A stretch of DNA of 64,000 nt, from the NCBI GenBank assembly GCA_902825875.1, contig CADECP010000009.1, positions 107,950-171,949 on the forward strand, read 5' to 3'. A model generated the notes under the pieces. That model saw only the letters and a list, made by a program, of their open reading frames with translations. It was not told the origin of the DNA and did no database searches. The stretch comes from an uncultured Acidobacteriota bacterium. Its GTDB lineage: Bacteria > Acidobacteriota > Blastocatellia > RBC074. Position 1 is the first letter of the stretch. Every line of letters begins with the position of its first letter. Position numbers and translations under genes: made by a program. Shown piece after piece: positions 40,482-49,385 of the stretch.

Positions 40482-41771
40482 ATGCGTCGAAAACTGTCGC
40501 TCGCCTTAGCTTTCATTTCACTGCTTTGCCTGGCTGCACTGGCTACCGTTTCAGCCGACAACTGGCCGCAATGGCGCGGGCCGATGATGAACGGCATCAG
40601 CATCGAAAAAAATCTGCCGACCAAGTGGGGCACCGAAGAAAATGTTACCTGGAAGCTGGCGATGCCCGACCGTAGCGGCTCGACTCCGATCATCTGGGAC
40701 AACATGATTTTCCTGAATGTCGCCGACGGAACCAAAACTACTGGCACGTTGTCGTTCTGGGCGCTGGATCGCACAACCGGAAAAGTGCTCTGGAAAAAGC
40801 CGCTCGGCGCGGGCGATCACATGATGCGGAAACAGAATATGTCTTCGCCTTCGCCTGTGACGGACGGCAAAACGGTTTGGGTGCTGACTGGAATGGGCGT
40901 GCTGCGCGCGTTCGATTTCAAAGGCAATGAACTGTGGATGCGCGACATTCAAAAAGATTACGGCAAGTTCGGTTTGAACTGGGGATATGGTTCTTCGCCG
41001 TTGCTGCACGAAAACGCGCTTTACGTTCCGGTGCTGCACGGAATGCGAACCGACGATCCGTCGTACCTGCTGAAAATTGACAAAGCGACGGGCAAAACCA
41101 TCTGGCGACATGAACGTCCGACTCCGGCTCATACGGAATCGCCTGACGCTTATATTACTCCTGCCGTGTTGAAGCAGGGCAATTCGCTGCAAATCGTCGT
41201 CAGCGGAGGCGATTGCGTCACCGGTCACGACCCGGCAACCGGCAAGGAACTGTGGCGCGCTTACGGATTGAATCCGCAGAACATCGCGTTCAACCGCATC
41301 GTCAATTCGCCGATTGTCTTTGATGGATTGGTTTACGCCGGCAGTCGAGGCAATCCTTACATGGCCGTCAAAACCGGTGGCAGCGGCGACATTACGAACA
41401 CTCACGTCGCCTGGACGTTTGCCGCCGGGCCGGATGTGCCTACGCCGGTGACGGACGGCAAATACTTTTACTTGGTGCGCGACAACGGCACGATGTTCTG
41501 TCTGGACGCCAAAACCGGCAAAGAGATTTACGCCAATCAACGGATGAAACCCGGCACGTACAGTGCCTCGCCCGTGTTGGCCGACGGAAAGATTTATGCC
41601 ACCAGCGAAGAAGGTTTCACCGTCGTCGTCAAAGCCGGGCCTCAATTTGAAGTGCTGGCAGAAAACTCGCTGGGCGATTATTGCCTCAGTTCGCCTGCAA
41701 TTTCCGACGGTCAGATTTTTATGCGGACTTCTGGCTTTTTGTACTGCATCGGCAAACGTGTAAAGAAGTAA
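40482..41771 (+). CDS. Secreted PQQ-binding-like beta-propeller repeat protein
   Basis: 429 residues with signal peptide ([21 protein letters not shown]). It begins [15 protein letters not shown], the usual opening of acidobacterial and planctomycetal PQQ-like propellers. Repeats end in W-type docking motifs ([55 protein letters not shown]). There is no quinoprotein active site that I can recognise, so it may be structural like BamB and not a dehydrogenase. GGAGG lies before the ATG. It is first gene of a probable six-gene operon; the next start is 24 bp away. Confidence 0.88.
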   Translation: MRRKLSLALAFISLLCLAALATVSADNWPQWRGPMMNGISIEKNLPTKWGTEENVTWKLAMPDRSGSTPIIWDNMIFLNVADGTKTTGTLSFWALDRTTGKVLWKKPLGAGDHMMRKQNMSSPSPVTDGKTVWVLTGMGVLRAFDFKGNELWMRDIQKDYGKFGLNWGYGSSPLLHENALYVPVLHGMRTDDPSYLLKIDKATGKTIWRHERPTPAHTESPDAYITPAVLKQGNSLQIVVSGGDCVTGHDPATGKELWRAYGLNPQNIAFNRIVNSPIVFDGLVYAGSRGNPYMAVKTGGSGDITNTHVAWTFAAGPDVPTPVTDGKYFYLVRDNGTMFCLDAKTGKEIYANQRMKPGTYSASPVLADGKIYATSEEGFTVVVKAGPQFEVLAENSLGDYCLSSPAISDGQIFMRTSGFLYCIGKRVKK

Positions 41772-41795
41772 TGCTTTCCGCCGCGAAGGAGTTTG

Positions 41796-43976
41796 ATGAA
41801 GGTTCGCATCGGAATTGATGTGGGTGGAACGTTCACTGACGTGGTTGTGATTGATTCGCAAAGCCACGAATTGGTCGGCCAGTTGAAATTTCCGACTTCG
41901 CACGCGGCCAAAGAAGGCGTGGCGCTCGGCATCGTCACAGCCTTAGAACGCGCGATGGCAGAATTCCAACTCAAGCCGGAAGACGTCGCTTTCATCGCAC
42001 ACAGCACAACTCAGGCGACCAATGCTTTGTTGGAAGGTGACGTTGCCGAAGTCGGCGTCATCGGCATTGGCGATGGTTCGGTCTGGAATCCAGAAGGATG
42101 GTTTGCCAAACGCTCAACTGTGGTTCCTCCGATTTTTTTGACTGCCAGCAAGAGCTTGAAGCCGCAGCATGCTTTTGTCGGTGTCGTGAATGGCGGGTTT
42201 GAATCCGAAGCCGAAACAGCGATTCGCAAGTTGTCCGCCAACGGCGTTCGCGTCGTGGTTGCCAGCGAAGCTTTCGGCGTAGATCAAACCGCTCACGAAG
42301 AATTCATCGCTGAAATCGCCAAAGCCAACGGCTTGTTCGCTACTACAGGCCACGAAGTCAGTTCGCTGTATGGTTTGCGTGTGCGAACTCGGACGGCTGT
42401 CATCAACGCGGCGATTTTGCCGAAGATGATCGAAACCGCTGAAATGACCGAACGCTGCGTGAAAGACACCGGCATCGAAGCTCCGTTGATGATTATGCGC
42501 TCCGACGGCGGCGTGATGAGCGTCGCCGAAGTTCATCGCCGCCCGATTCTGACGATGCTTTCGGGGCCGGCGGCGGGCATCGCCGGAGCCTTGATGCACG
42601 AACGAGTTTCCGACGGCATCTTCATCGAAGTCGGCGGAACCAGCGCGGACATTTCCGTCATTCGAGACGGTTCACCAGCAATCAGGCCAGCGCGGTTGAA
42701 TGGCCATCGAATGTATTTGAACACGCTGGATGTGCGGACGCTCGGCGTTGGCGGCGGCAGCATGATTCGCGTTCGGAAAACAGAAATGCCGAATGCGATA
42801 GTTGATGTTGGGCCGCGTAGTGCACACATCGCCGGTCTGGGTTATGTGTGTTTTGCTGAACCCGAAGAACTTGCTGGAGCTTCGATTGAATTTATTCAGC
42901 CTACGGTAAGCGATGCAAACGATCACGTTATTCTTCGAGCGAGCAACGGAAAAGGATATGCGCTTACAACAACCTGCGCTGCCAATTTGTTAGGCTTGGT
43001 CGAATCTGGTCACTTCGCTTTCGGAAACAAGGAGTCGGCAAAGATTGGCTTCAAATTGTTGATGGAAAGTTGTGGTGAGTTCACAGATGAGCAGGAGATT
43101 GCTGAGCAAGTTCTGACCGTTGGCTGCCGCAAGCTGGAAGCGACGATTCAGGAACTGATTGCCGAGTACCAGCTTTCGCGCGACCAGGTCGTGCTGGTTG
43201 GTGGCGGCGGCGGCGCGGCTTCGCTGGTTCCGTTCACGGCGAAGTTGATGAACCTGGAACATCGCATTGCGCGCAACGCCGAAGTCATTTCCCCGATTGG
43301 TGTAGCGATGGCGATGGTGCGCGACACGGTCGAACGCAACATCGTTGATCCTTCGCCCGAAGACATTTTGAAAGTTCGCCGCGAAGCCGCCGAAGCCGCC
43401 ATTGCCGCCGGAGCCGTTGCTGACAGCATCGAAGTCCAGGTGGAAGTGGACAAACGCCGCAATCTGGTTCGCGCGACGGCGATGGGAACGACGGAGCTTC
43501 GGCGGCGCGACGAGGAAGAGGCCAGTTCCGGATTTGAACAATGCCGCGAAGCCGCCGCGCGTTCGATGCGGCTGCCGGTTGACGAAGTGGCGTTGGCGGC
43601 GGAAACTTCCGGCCATCTGGTTTTCATCGGAGAGCAACGCTCAACATCGTTTTTTGGCTTCTTCAATTCGCGGAAATCATTGTTGCGCGTTGTGGATCGC
43701 ACCGGAGTCGTTCGGTTGCAACGTGGTGCGGCTCGCGTCAGCACGGCGGTTTTAAGCGACATCAACGCCGAACTGGAACGCGCGGTTGACGCTTTGACGG
43801 ATTATGGCGATGCTGGCCGGGCGATTCCCGACATTTTCATTTTGTACGGAGCGCGCATTGCCAACTTTTCGGGTTTGGCCGAATTGGAACAAGTCGCGGC
43901 ATTGGTTGAAGTGGAATTGCGCTCGCTCGATCCGGCGACGAAGTTGGTTGTGATTGCCTGTCCCAAGCAGGTGTAA
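41796..43976 (+). CDS. Hydantoinase/oxoprolinase family protein (HyuA-like)
   Basis: 726 residues from the ATG at 41796 (AAGGAG four bases upstream; a TTG one codon earlier is less likely). An actin-like ATPase fold is shown by VRIGIDVGGTFTDVVVID, HSTTQATNALLEGD and LTMLSGPAAGIAGALM followed by EVGGTSADISV. Family members open cyclic amides (5-oxoproline, hydantoins) or carboxylate ketones with ATP. A HyuB partner is not present nearby, so the substrate is open. It lies in an operon with a sugar-kinase-like gene and NanE. Confidence 0.85.
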   Translation: MKVRIGIDVGGTFTDVVVIDSQSHELVGQLKFPTSHAAKEGVALGIVTALERAMAEFQLKPEDVAFIAHSTTQATNALLEGDVAEVGVIGIGDGSVWNPEGWFAKRSTVVPPIFLTASKSLKPQHAFVGVVNGGFESEAETAIRKLSANGVRVVVASEAFGVDQTAHEEFIAEIAKANGLFATTGHEVSSLYGLRVRTRTAVINAAILPKMIETAEMTERCVKDTGIEAPLMIMRSDGGVMSVAEVHRRPILTMLSGPAAGIAGALMHERVSDGIFIEVGGTSADISVIRDGSPAIRPARLNGHRMYLNTLDVRTLGVGGGSMIRVRKTEMPNAIVDVGPRSAHIAGLGYVCFAEPEELAGASIEFIQPTVSDANDHVILRASNGKGYALTTTCAANLLGLVESGHFAFGNKESAKIGFKLLMESCGEFTDEQEIAEQVLTVGCRKLEATIQELIAEYQLSRDQVVLVGGGGGAASLVPFTAKLMNLEHRIARNAEVISPIGVAMAMVRDTVERNIVDPSPEDILKVRREAAEAAIAAGAVADSIEVQVEVDKRRNLVRATAMGTTELRRRDEEEASSGFEQCREAAARSMRLPVDEVALAAETSGHLVFIGEQRSTSFFGFFNSRKSLLRVVDRTGVVRLQRGAARVSTAVLSDINAELERAVDALTDYGDAGRAIPDIFILYGARIANFSGLAELEQVAALVEVELRSLDPATKLVVIACPKQV

Positions 43977-43986
43977 TTCAGACGTT

Positions 43987-44979
43987 ATGGTTTCAAAGAC
44001 GAACAAATTGTTTCTGTTGTTGGCGGCGATAACGCTTTGGGGAGCGTGTGCCGTTGTTGTGCAGGCTCAGTTGCCAAATCTGAATGCCGATTCGCAAAAA
44101 GCCGCCAATGCCGCTCGCGCAAAAGAACTGGTTCAGCAAGCGCGTGCTGCCGCCGGATTTGAACAGGTGCAAACGCTGGCGTTCAAAGCGCAGACCGAGC
44201 GTTTCGTCAAATACTACAGCGTGCAATCGCCGACCAAAGTCGTAGAAAACAACAAAACGCTTTCCGGCAAGATCGAAGCCGAATTCTGGTTTCCTGAACG
44301 GTTCCGGTTGAAGACGAAAACTGACACCTTGTCCGGGTTCGACGTGTCTTACACAGAGATCATGAATGGTGAACTAGCCTGGCGTGACCCGCCGATGCAG
44401 GTTCGCTCATTTGGTTCGGATCGCCGCGTGATTGATGTGGGCGATGTCGAACGAACGATGTTGATGCAAACTAGAACTGCCAAACAGCACATCGCTTTGT
44501 ATGCCTTGGGCTGGATGTTGCAGACGCCGGCTTCGGCTCCGGTCGGAATGGTCTATGCCGGAGCGGTGACTATCGAAGGCCAGGAATACGACGCCATAAC
44601 TGTGGATGGGCAGGATGGATTCGGCAACATTTTGCTGCTGGATCGCAAAACGCGATTGCCCGCGGGACTCGCTGTGGTGTTTTACGAAGCCATGCGCGAC
44701 ACGGTCATCGTCGAAGCTCATGCTTTTGATCGGCGATTTATGCGCGACACTTACATGCGAGCCAGACAAGAACGCCTGGCTCGGTCGAAACCGCCGCAAC
44801 GGCACGAAGCGATTTGGCGCTTTGTGGATTACACGACGATCAACGGCGTGACGCTGCCGCAGCGCGTGAAAATCACGCTGGACGGTCAAACCATCGAAGA
44901 ACTGACGGTCAACGAATACAAAATCAATCAGCCGATCAATCCGAAACGATTCGAAGGAAAGCCCGAAGTTAAGTATTGA
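43987..44979 (+). CDS. LolA-like exported protein of unknown function
   Basis: 330 residues from the ATG at 43987, 10 bp after the previous stop; an upstream in-frame start would overlap the hydantoinase end. Signal peptide KLFLLLAAITLWGACAVVVQAQ. The rest is a beta-rich fold resembling outer-membrane lipoprotein-sorting (LolA-like) proteins of Acidobacteriota: AKELVQQARAAAGFEQVQTL, later TKTDTLSGFDVSYTEIMNGE and a C-terminal WRFVDYTTINGVTLPQRVKI. No catalytic motif is seen. It could carry or sense a hydrophobic compound in the periplasm. Confidence 0.7.
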   Translation: MVSKTNKLFLLLAAITLWGACAVVVQAQLPNLNADSQKAANAARAKELVQQARAAAGFEQVQTLAFKAQTERFVKYYSVQSPTKVVENNKTLSGKIEAEFWFPERFRLKTKTDTLSGFDVSYTEIMNGELAWRDPPMQVRSFGSDRRVIDVGDVERTMLMQTRTAKQHIALYALGWMLQTPASAPVGMVYAGAVTIEGQEYDAITVDGQDGFGNILLLDRKTRLPAGLAVVFYEAMRDTVIVEAHAFDRRFMRDTYMRARQERLARSKPPQRHEAIWRFVDYTTINGVTLPQRVKITLDGQTIEELTVNEYKINQPINPKRFEGKPEVKY

Positions 44980-44995
44980 ACCCGACACCCGCCTG

Positions 44996-45583
44996 ATGAA
45001 ATTCACTTCCACGCAGGATTTCACTTCGCTGACAGAGTTGCTGAAGTTTTACGGCGACGCGGATGAAATTGTTTTCAAAAGCCATAGCTCGTTGAACGAA
45101 GCCGACATTGCCGAAGCCTGTCACAACGGACGTTGGACGGCCAATCGGTTGCGATTGCGAAACGGATCGAAAGGTGTCGAAGACATTGTGATCGGTTACG
45201 GCTGTCGCGTGGTTCATGAAGCTTGGCAGGTGGCCGACGGCAAAATCGTTTTTCTGGGTGAATGCCTGCTTCACCACAAAGACGGCGGCGCGGTGATTCG
45301 CGTCAATTCGGACGCGACGAAATCGCTGGCAGAGTTGATGGCGCAATGGGCTGACGAAACCGAAAGGCGCTGGTTCAGCGAAGAGAAAATCGTAGAAGTC
45401 GTCATCGCACACGAATTGTTTCATTTGCTCGACCATCATTCGGAAAGCCGAACAGCTTCAACGTTGGTGGAATTGGCGGCGCATGCTTTTGCGCGGGCGA
45501 TGACTGAATTGCCGTTTTCGCCGTTGCTGTTTAACGCGCTGCTGGTTCGGTTGGCGACTGGGAAGAGAACTTTGATTTTATGA
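44996..45583 (+). CDS. Small unknown protein with HExxH metallopeptidase-like motif
   Basis: 195 residues, not recognised. The C-terminal third has KIVEVVIAHELFHLLDHHSE with HELFH at 139-143 and possible third ligands Glu150 or Glu159 (TLVELAAHAFARAM), the layout of a minimal gluzincin active site. The N-terminal part has RLRLRNGSKGVEDIVIGYGC and is beta-rich. There is no signal peptide, so it is probably cytoplasmic. Its stop overlaps the next ATG (ATGA), tying it to the sugar-kinase gene. It might be a processing peptidase or a binding protein that kept the motif. Confidence 0.65.
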   Translation: MKFTSTQDFTSLTELLKFYGDADEIVFKSHSSLNEADIAEACHNGRWTANRLRLRNGSKGVEDIVIGYGCRVVHEAWQVADGKIVFLGECLLHHKDGGAVIRVNSDATKSLAELMAQWADETERRWFSEEKIVEVVIAHELFHLLDHHSESRTASTLVELAAHAFARAMTELPFSPLLFNALLVRLATGKRTLIL

Positions 45584-46551
45584 AATACTTTCTTGGCATA
45601 GACGGCGGGCAGAGCCACACGACGGCTTTGATCGCCAATGGCAATGGACAAATTTTAGGGCGAGGCCACGCGGGCGCTTGCAATCACACGCGAGAACCCG
45701 GCGGACGCGAACGGCTGATTAACGCCGTGACCAAATCCGTCGGCGAAGCTCTGGCTGATGCCGGGCTGCTGAAAACGGGCGTGCTTTCAAGCTTCAAATT
45801 CGCCAGCGCGCATCTGGCCATGTGCGGCGAACCCGAATACAAGGTTGCCATCGTCAACGAATTGTTGCGCGCCGATCATTTGGTGGTCGGACACGATGCG
45901 CCGGGCGCGTTGGCCGGAGCATTGGCGGGCGGCGCGGGCGTTGTGGTTTTGGCGGGGACGGGTTCGGTCGCTTGCGGAGAAAACGACGACCGCAACTTCG
46001 TTCGCGTTGGCGGGCACGGTTATATGTTCGGCGACGAAGGCAGCGCCTTCGGCATCGCCTGCGATGCGTTGCGCGTCGCACTGGCGCTGGAAGATCGGAG
46101 CATGCCTGCGGCGTTGAATGCCGAACTGCTGACGCATTTCAAACAACCGAACCTGAAGGCGATTGCCGAAGATTTTTACGCTGGAACGTTGTCGCGTGAT
46201 CGGCTTGCTTCGTTTGCGGCGAAGGTCGGCAGGCTGGCGAATCGCAAAGACCCTGCGGCAGTGGAAATTCTGGATGTGGCGGCGGAGGCATTGGCCGATT
46301 TGGCAATCGCCTGTGTGAAGCGATTGGGATTGCAACGCGCGAAGATTTCCTTTGGCGGCGGCGTGTTCAAAAGCCGGTTGTTGCTGGAAAATTTTGCTGA
46401 AATGGTTCTGGCGGAATTGCCGGATGCCGAAATCGTCCCGCCGCGCTTTGCGCCGGAAATCGGAGCGTTGTTGTTGGCATATCGCCAGGCTGGGAAAAAG
46501 ATTACCTCGAAATTGCTGGGAACCCTTTCTGAAACTCAAACGACAAAATGA
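45580..46551 (+). CDS. BadF/BadG/BcrA-type ATPase, probable N-acetylglucosamine kinase
   Basis: 323 residues. ASKHA-fold kinase: FLGIDGGQSHTTALIANGNG (phosphate 1), VVLAGTGSVACGEN (phosphate 2), GGHGYMFGDEGSAFGI, and FGGGVFKSRLLLENFAEMV (adenosine loop). These motifs match the NAGK-like group that phosphorylates N-acetylglucosamine or similar amino sugars. Translational coupling both ways (4-bp overlaps) to the HExxH gene and to NanE supports an amino-sugar function. Confidence 0.82.
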   Translation: MKYFLGIDGGQSHTTALIANGNGQILGRGHAGACNHTREPGGRERLINAVTKSVGEALADAGLLKTGVLSSFKFASAHLAMCGEPEYKVAIVNELLRADHLVVGHDAPGALAGALAGGAGVVVLAGTGSVACGENDDRNFVRVGGHGYMFGDEGSAFGIACDALRVALALEDRSMPAALNAELLTHFKQPNLKAIAEDFYAGTLSRDRLASFAAKVGRLANRKDPAAVEILDVAAEALADLAIACVKRLGLQRAKISFGGGVFKSRLLLENFAEMVLAELPDAEIVPPRFAPEIGALLLAYRQAGKKITSKLLGTLSETQTTK

Positions 46552-47240
46552 TTCAACCGGAAATCGAACAACTTCGCGGCGGACTGATTGTTTCGTGTCA
46601 GGCTCCGACAGGTTCGCCGCTGTGTGATCCTCACATCATGTCGGCAATGGCGCTGGCTGCCGAACAGAACGGAGCGTCAGGCGTGCGCATCAATTCCGCC
46701 GAACACATTGCTGCGACCAAGCTCAAAGTCCGCGTTCCAATCATCGGAATCGAAAAAGTCGTCACCGATCAATCCAATGTGTACATCACGCCTACGTTTG
46801 CCGTCGCCCGTCGCATTGCAGGCAGCGGAGCCGACATCATCGCGCTGGATGGAACTTCGCGGCCAAGACCTGAAGGCGAACGGCTTAAAGAATTGATTCA
46901 TCGCGTGCATCAGGAATTGCAGCTTCCGGTGATGGCCGATGTGGCCACGTTTGACGAAGGTTTGCAGGCAGCGGGATTCGGCGCGGAAATCATTGCCACG
47001 ACTTTGTGTGGTTACACGGCGGAAAGTCGCGGCGCGCAATTGCCCGCTTTCGAGTTGTTGGAACAACTGGCGAAGCGGTTGAACGTGCCTGTGATTTGCG
47101 AAGGCGGCGTCAGTTCGCCCGACGAATTACGCCGAGCTTTCGATTGCGGAGCCTTTGCCGTCGTCGTCGGCACAGCCATCACCGGCGTAGGTTATTTGAC
47201 CGAACGTTTTGCCGCCGCGCTCAATTGTCCGCAGCGATGA
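46548..47240 (+). CDS. nanE: N-acetylmannosamine-6-phosphate 2-epimerase
   Basis: 230 residues, normal NanE length. TIM barrel with LRGGLIVSCQAPTGSPL (loop 1), GVRINSAEHIAA, PIIGIEKV, ADIIALDGTSRPRP, VMADVATFDEG, CEGGVSSPDELRRAF and FAVVVGTAITG (phosphate site). It interconverts ManNAc-6-P and GlcNAc-6-P, feeding amino sugars to central metabolism. The start overlaps the kinase stop by 4 bp. It is the last gene of the operon; no NanA or NagA/NagB is visible here. Confidence 0.9.
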   Translation: MIQPEIEQLRGGLIVSCQAPTGSPLCDPHIMSAMALAAEQNGASGVRINSAEHIAATKLKVRVPIIGIEKVVTDQSNVYITPTFAVARRIAGSGADIIALDGTSRPRPEGERLKELIHRVHQELQLPVMADVATFDEGLQAAGFGAEIIATTLCGYTAESRGAQLPAFELLEQLAKRLNVPVICEGGVSSPDELRRAFDCGAFAVVVGTAITGVGYLTERFAAALNCPQR

Positions 47241-47258
47241 GCGCGGCGTATTTGATTT

Positions 47259-48803
47259 TTACTTCAGCCTTTCCAGCAAATTATCTCCCACGCGCAGCGC
47301 ATTGGCCATAATCGTCAGCGCCGGATTGACCGCCGCGCTGGAACAGAAAAAGCTGCCGTCAACTACGTACAGATTGTCCACTTCGTGAGCTTTGCAGTTT
47401 TTGTCCAACGCCGCAGTTTGCGGGTCGTTGCCGAATCGAATCGTGCCGTTTTGATGAGCCACTCCGGCCAGCGGAATGCGGTCGCCGACAAAAGCGTTGA
47501 GCGGAATCAGGTGTTCGTGGCAATCGGCTTCTTTGATCATTTCTTTGACTTTGGCGTAAAGCCGTTTGTGGCCTTCCAGATTGTTCGGCGTGTAAGCCAT
47601 CGTAATGCGGCCTTCGCGGTCTAGCGTCACGCGGTTGTTCGGATCGGGCAGGTCTTCAGAAGTCAGCCAAAAATCCAACGAATGATTGGCAATGTATTCC
47701 AGTGTCAGATGCGGCGCGAAAGGCGGCGCTCCGGCGGCGAACATGTTCGCGTCGAACTTGCCTACGAACGAGATGTGACCCATCGGAAAACCCCATTCCT
47801 GGTTGGCGAAGTAAAAATCATTCAACGCCATCGTTTTTTGAAAGACCGTCGGATTTGGGCAGCGTGAAATCGCAAACAGCACCGAATTGTTGTGACCCAT
47901 GTAATGCCGACCTACCACGTCTGAACCATTGGCCAATCCGCGCGGATGTTTGTCGCTGGCCGAACGCAGCAACAACGCCGCAGAGTTAATCGCTCCGGCA
48001 GAAACGACCACAACATCAGCCGAATAAATTTCTTCCACTCCTTCGCGTTTGACTACGACGCGCTTTACTTCGCGCCCGGATTCGTTGGTTTCCAGCCGTT
48101 CGACATAAGCCTGAGTCAGCAGAGAAACGTTTCGATATTCCAGCGCCGGATCAACGCAAACGACTTGCGCGTCGGATTTGGCGTTGGTCACACAGGCGAA
48201 TCCGTCGCAGGTGTTGCAGCGCACGCACTTGCTACGGTTCATCTGTTTTTCGTCCAGCATTACTCCCAGCGGAGTGTGAAAAGGTTTGTAACCGAGCCGT
48301 TCAAAATCTTCGGCAAGCTTGGCGATGCGCGGTTCGTGGCTGACCGCCGGATGCGAATAAGGTGCGCTGGCCCAGGGTTCGGTAATGTCTTCGCCGCGAT
48401 TGCCGTGAACGTGGTAAAGGTGTTCGGCGGTGGTGTAATACGGCTCAAGTTCGGCGTAACTGATCGGCCACGCGGGAGAAATGCCGCCGTGATGTTTGAT
48501 CTCGCCGAAATCCTGTTCGCGCAATCTGAACAACGCCGAGCCGTAAAATTTGGTGTTGCCGCCGACGTAGTAATTCGTGTGCGGATGCAGGTCTTTGCCT
48601 TTGCTGTCGCGCCAGACTTCTTTTGTGTTGTATTTGCCTTCCTTGACGGTGGCCAGCGTGCTCCAGTTGTCTTTTTCGCGCGGGACGTATCCGCCGCGTT
48701 CCAGCAGCAAAATCCGTTTGCCCGACGGAGCCAGCTTATAAGCCAGCGTGCCTCCGCCAGCGCCCGTGCCGATGATAATCACGTCGTAATGGTTCGAGTT
48801 CAT
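47259..48803 (-). CDS. GMC family oxidoreductase
   Basis: 514 residues from the ATG at 48803 (AGGAGA upstream); a 22-codon longer frame looks like leader noise. FAD-binding start HYDVIIIGTGAGGGTLAYKL and the GMC C-terminal block LYVVDGSFFCSSAAVNPALTI are present. Residues in the middle carry a Cys cluster (CVRCNTCDGFACVTN), typical of a GMC subgroup that may hold an extra metal or iron-sulfur site. It oxidises a sugar or alcohol. No Tat signal or small partner subunit (gluconate 2-dehydrogenase subunit 3) is seen, so the electron acceptor is unclear. It converges on the NanE operon. Confidence 0.9.
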   Translation of the reverse strand: MNSNHYDVIIIGTGAGGGTLAYKLAPSGKRILLLERGGYVPREKDNWSTLATVKEGKYNTKEVWRDSKGKDLHPHTNYYVGGNTKFYGSALFRLREQDFGEIKHHGGISPAWPISYAELEPYYTTAEHLYHVHGNRGEDITEPWASAPYSHPAVSHEPRIAKLAEDFERLGYKPFHTPLGVMLDEKQMNRSKCVRCNTCDGFACVTNAKSDAQVVCVDPALEYRNVSLLTQAYVERLETNESGREVKRVVVKREGVEEIYSADVVVVSAGAINSAALLLRSASDKHPRGLANGSDVVGRHYMGHNNSVLFAISRCPNPTVFQKTMALNDFYFANQEWGFPMGHISFVGKFDANMFAAGAPPFAPHLTLEYIANHSLDFWLTSEDLPDPNNRVTLDREGRITMAYTPNNLEGHKRLYAKVKEMIKEADCHEHLIPLNAFVGDRIPLAGVAHQNGTIRFGNDPQTAALDKNCKAHEVDNLYVVDGSFFCSSAAVNPALTIMANALRVGDNLLERLK

Positions 48804-48944
48804 TGTCTTCTCCTGATTGATTCCTGCGATTGGAGTCGCTGCTGTCAAAAGCGCCAGTGCGACAAGCAACGGCTCACGACCGACGAAATGCGCTTATTCC
48901 TCTTTCGGCTGTTGAATCCAACTTGAAGGCGGAAAAATTCCAGG

Positions 48945-49166
48945 TCAGGAAAAAACGGAAAGCGGGTTGTGCGGTTGGGCTGTTGGCAGTTGCCTTGAAA
49001 CACGAGCTAGGTTGCCGGTCACAAAATCGAATTGCCGCCATCCGCAACGGCGGCAGTATTTGTCTGGGGCTTTCAGCTCGAACTGGCAACGACGGCAGGG
49101 TTTGCAATCGTTGCACTCGGATTCTTCTGTTTGACAGAACAGATTGATGATCTCGCCTGTGTTCAT
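48945..49166 (-). CDS. Small zinc-ribbon-like protein
   Basis: 73 residues from the ATG at 49166, which has AGGAG eight bases upstream. A longer frame from 49274 is not supported. It has CxxC-like pairs (ECNDCKPCRRCQFEL, KYCRRCGWRQ) that could bind one or two zinc ions. The first 15 residues are acidic, and the tail (PTAQPHNPLSVFS) is unstructured. Function unknown; it may be an adaptor or a peptide. Confidence 0.6.
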   Translation of the reverse strand: MNTGEIINLFCQTEESECNDCKPCRRCQFELKAPDKYCRRCGWRQFDFVTGNLARVSRQLPTAQPHNPLSVFS

Positions 49167-49385
49167 AAAGTTCTCCTTCACTGCTTGATAGAAATTTGTA
49201 TTTCTTCTGACCGATAACGATTCAGGATGTCGAAGACTTGGAGTACGGTGTTTCTCACCGCTTCGGGAAACCACATTTAGCCAAACGGTGTGAAAGAAAA
49301 GCTACGCCAAGTCGCACTCTCTCAACCCCTCTTTGCAGAGAATTTATTTCATTTTGGACTGATGAAGATTTGGTGGCAGTTGGCG

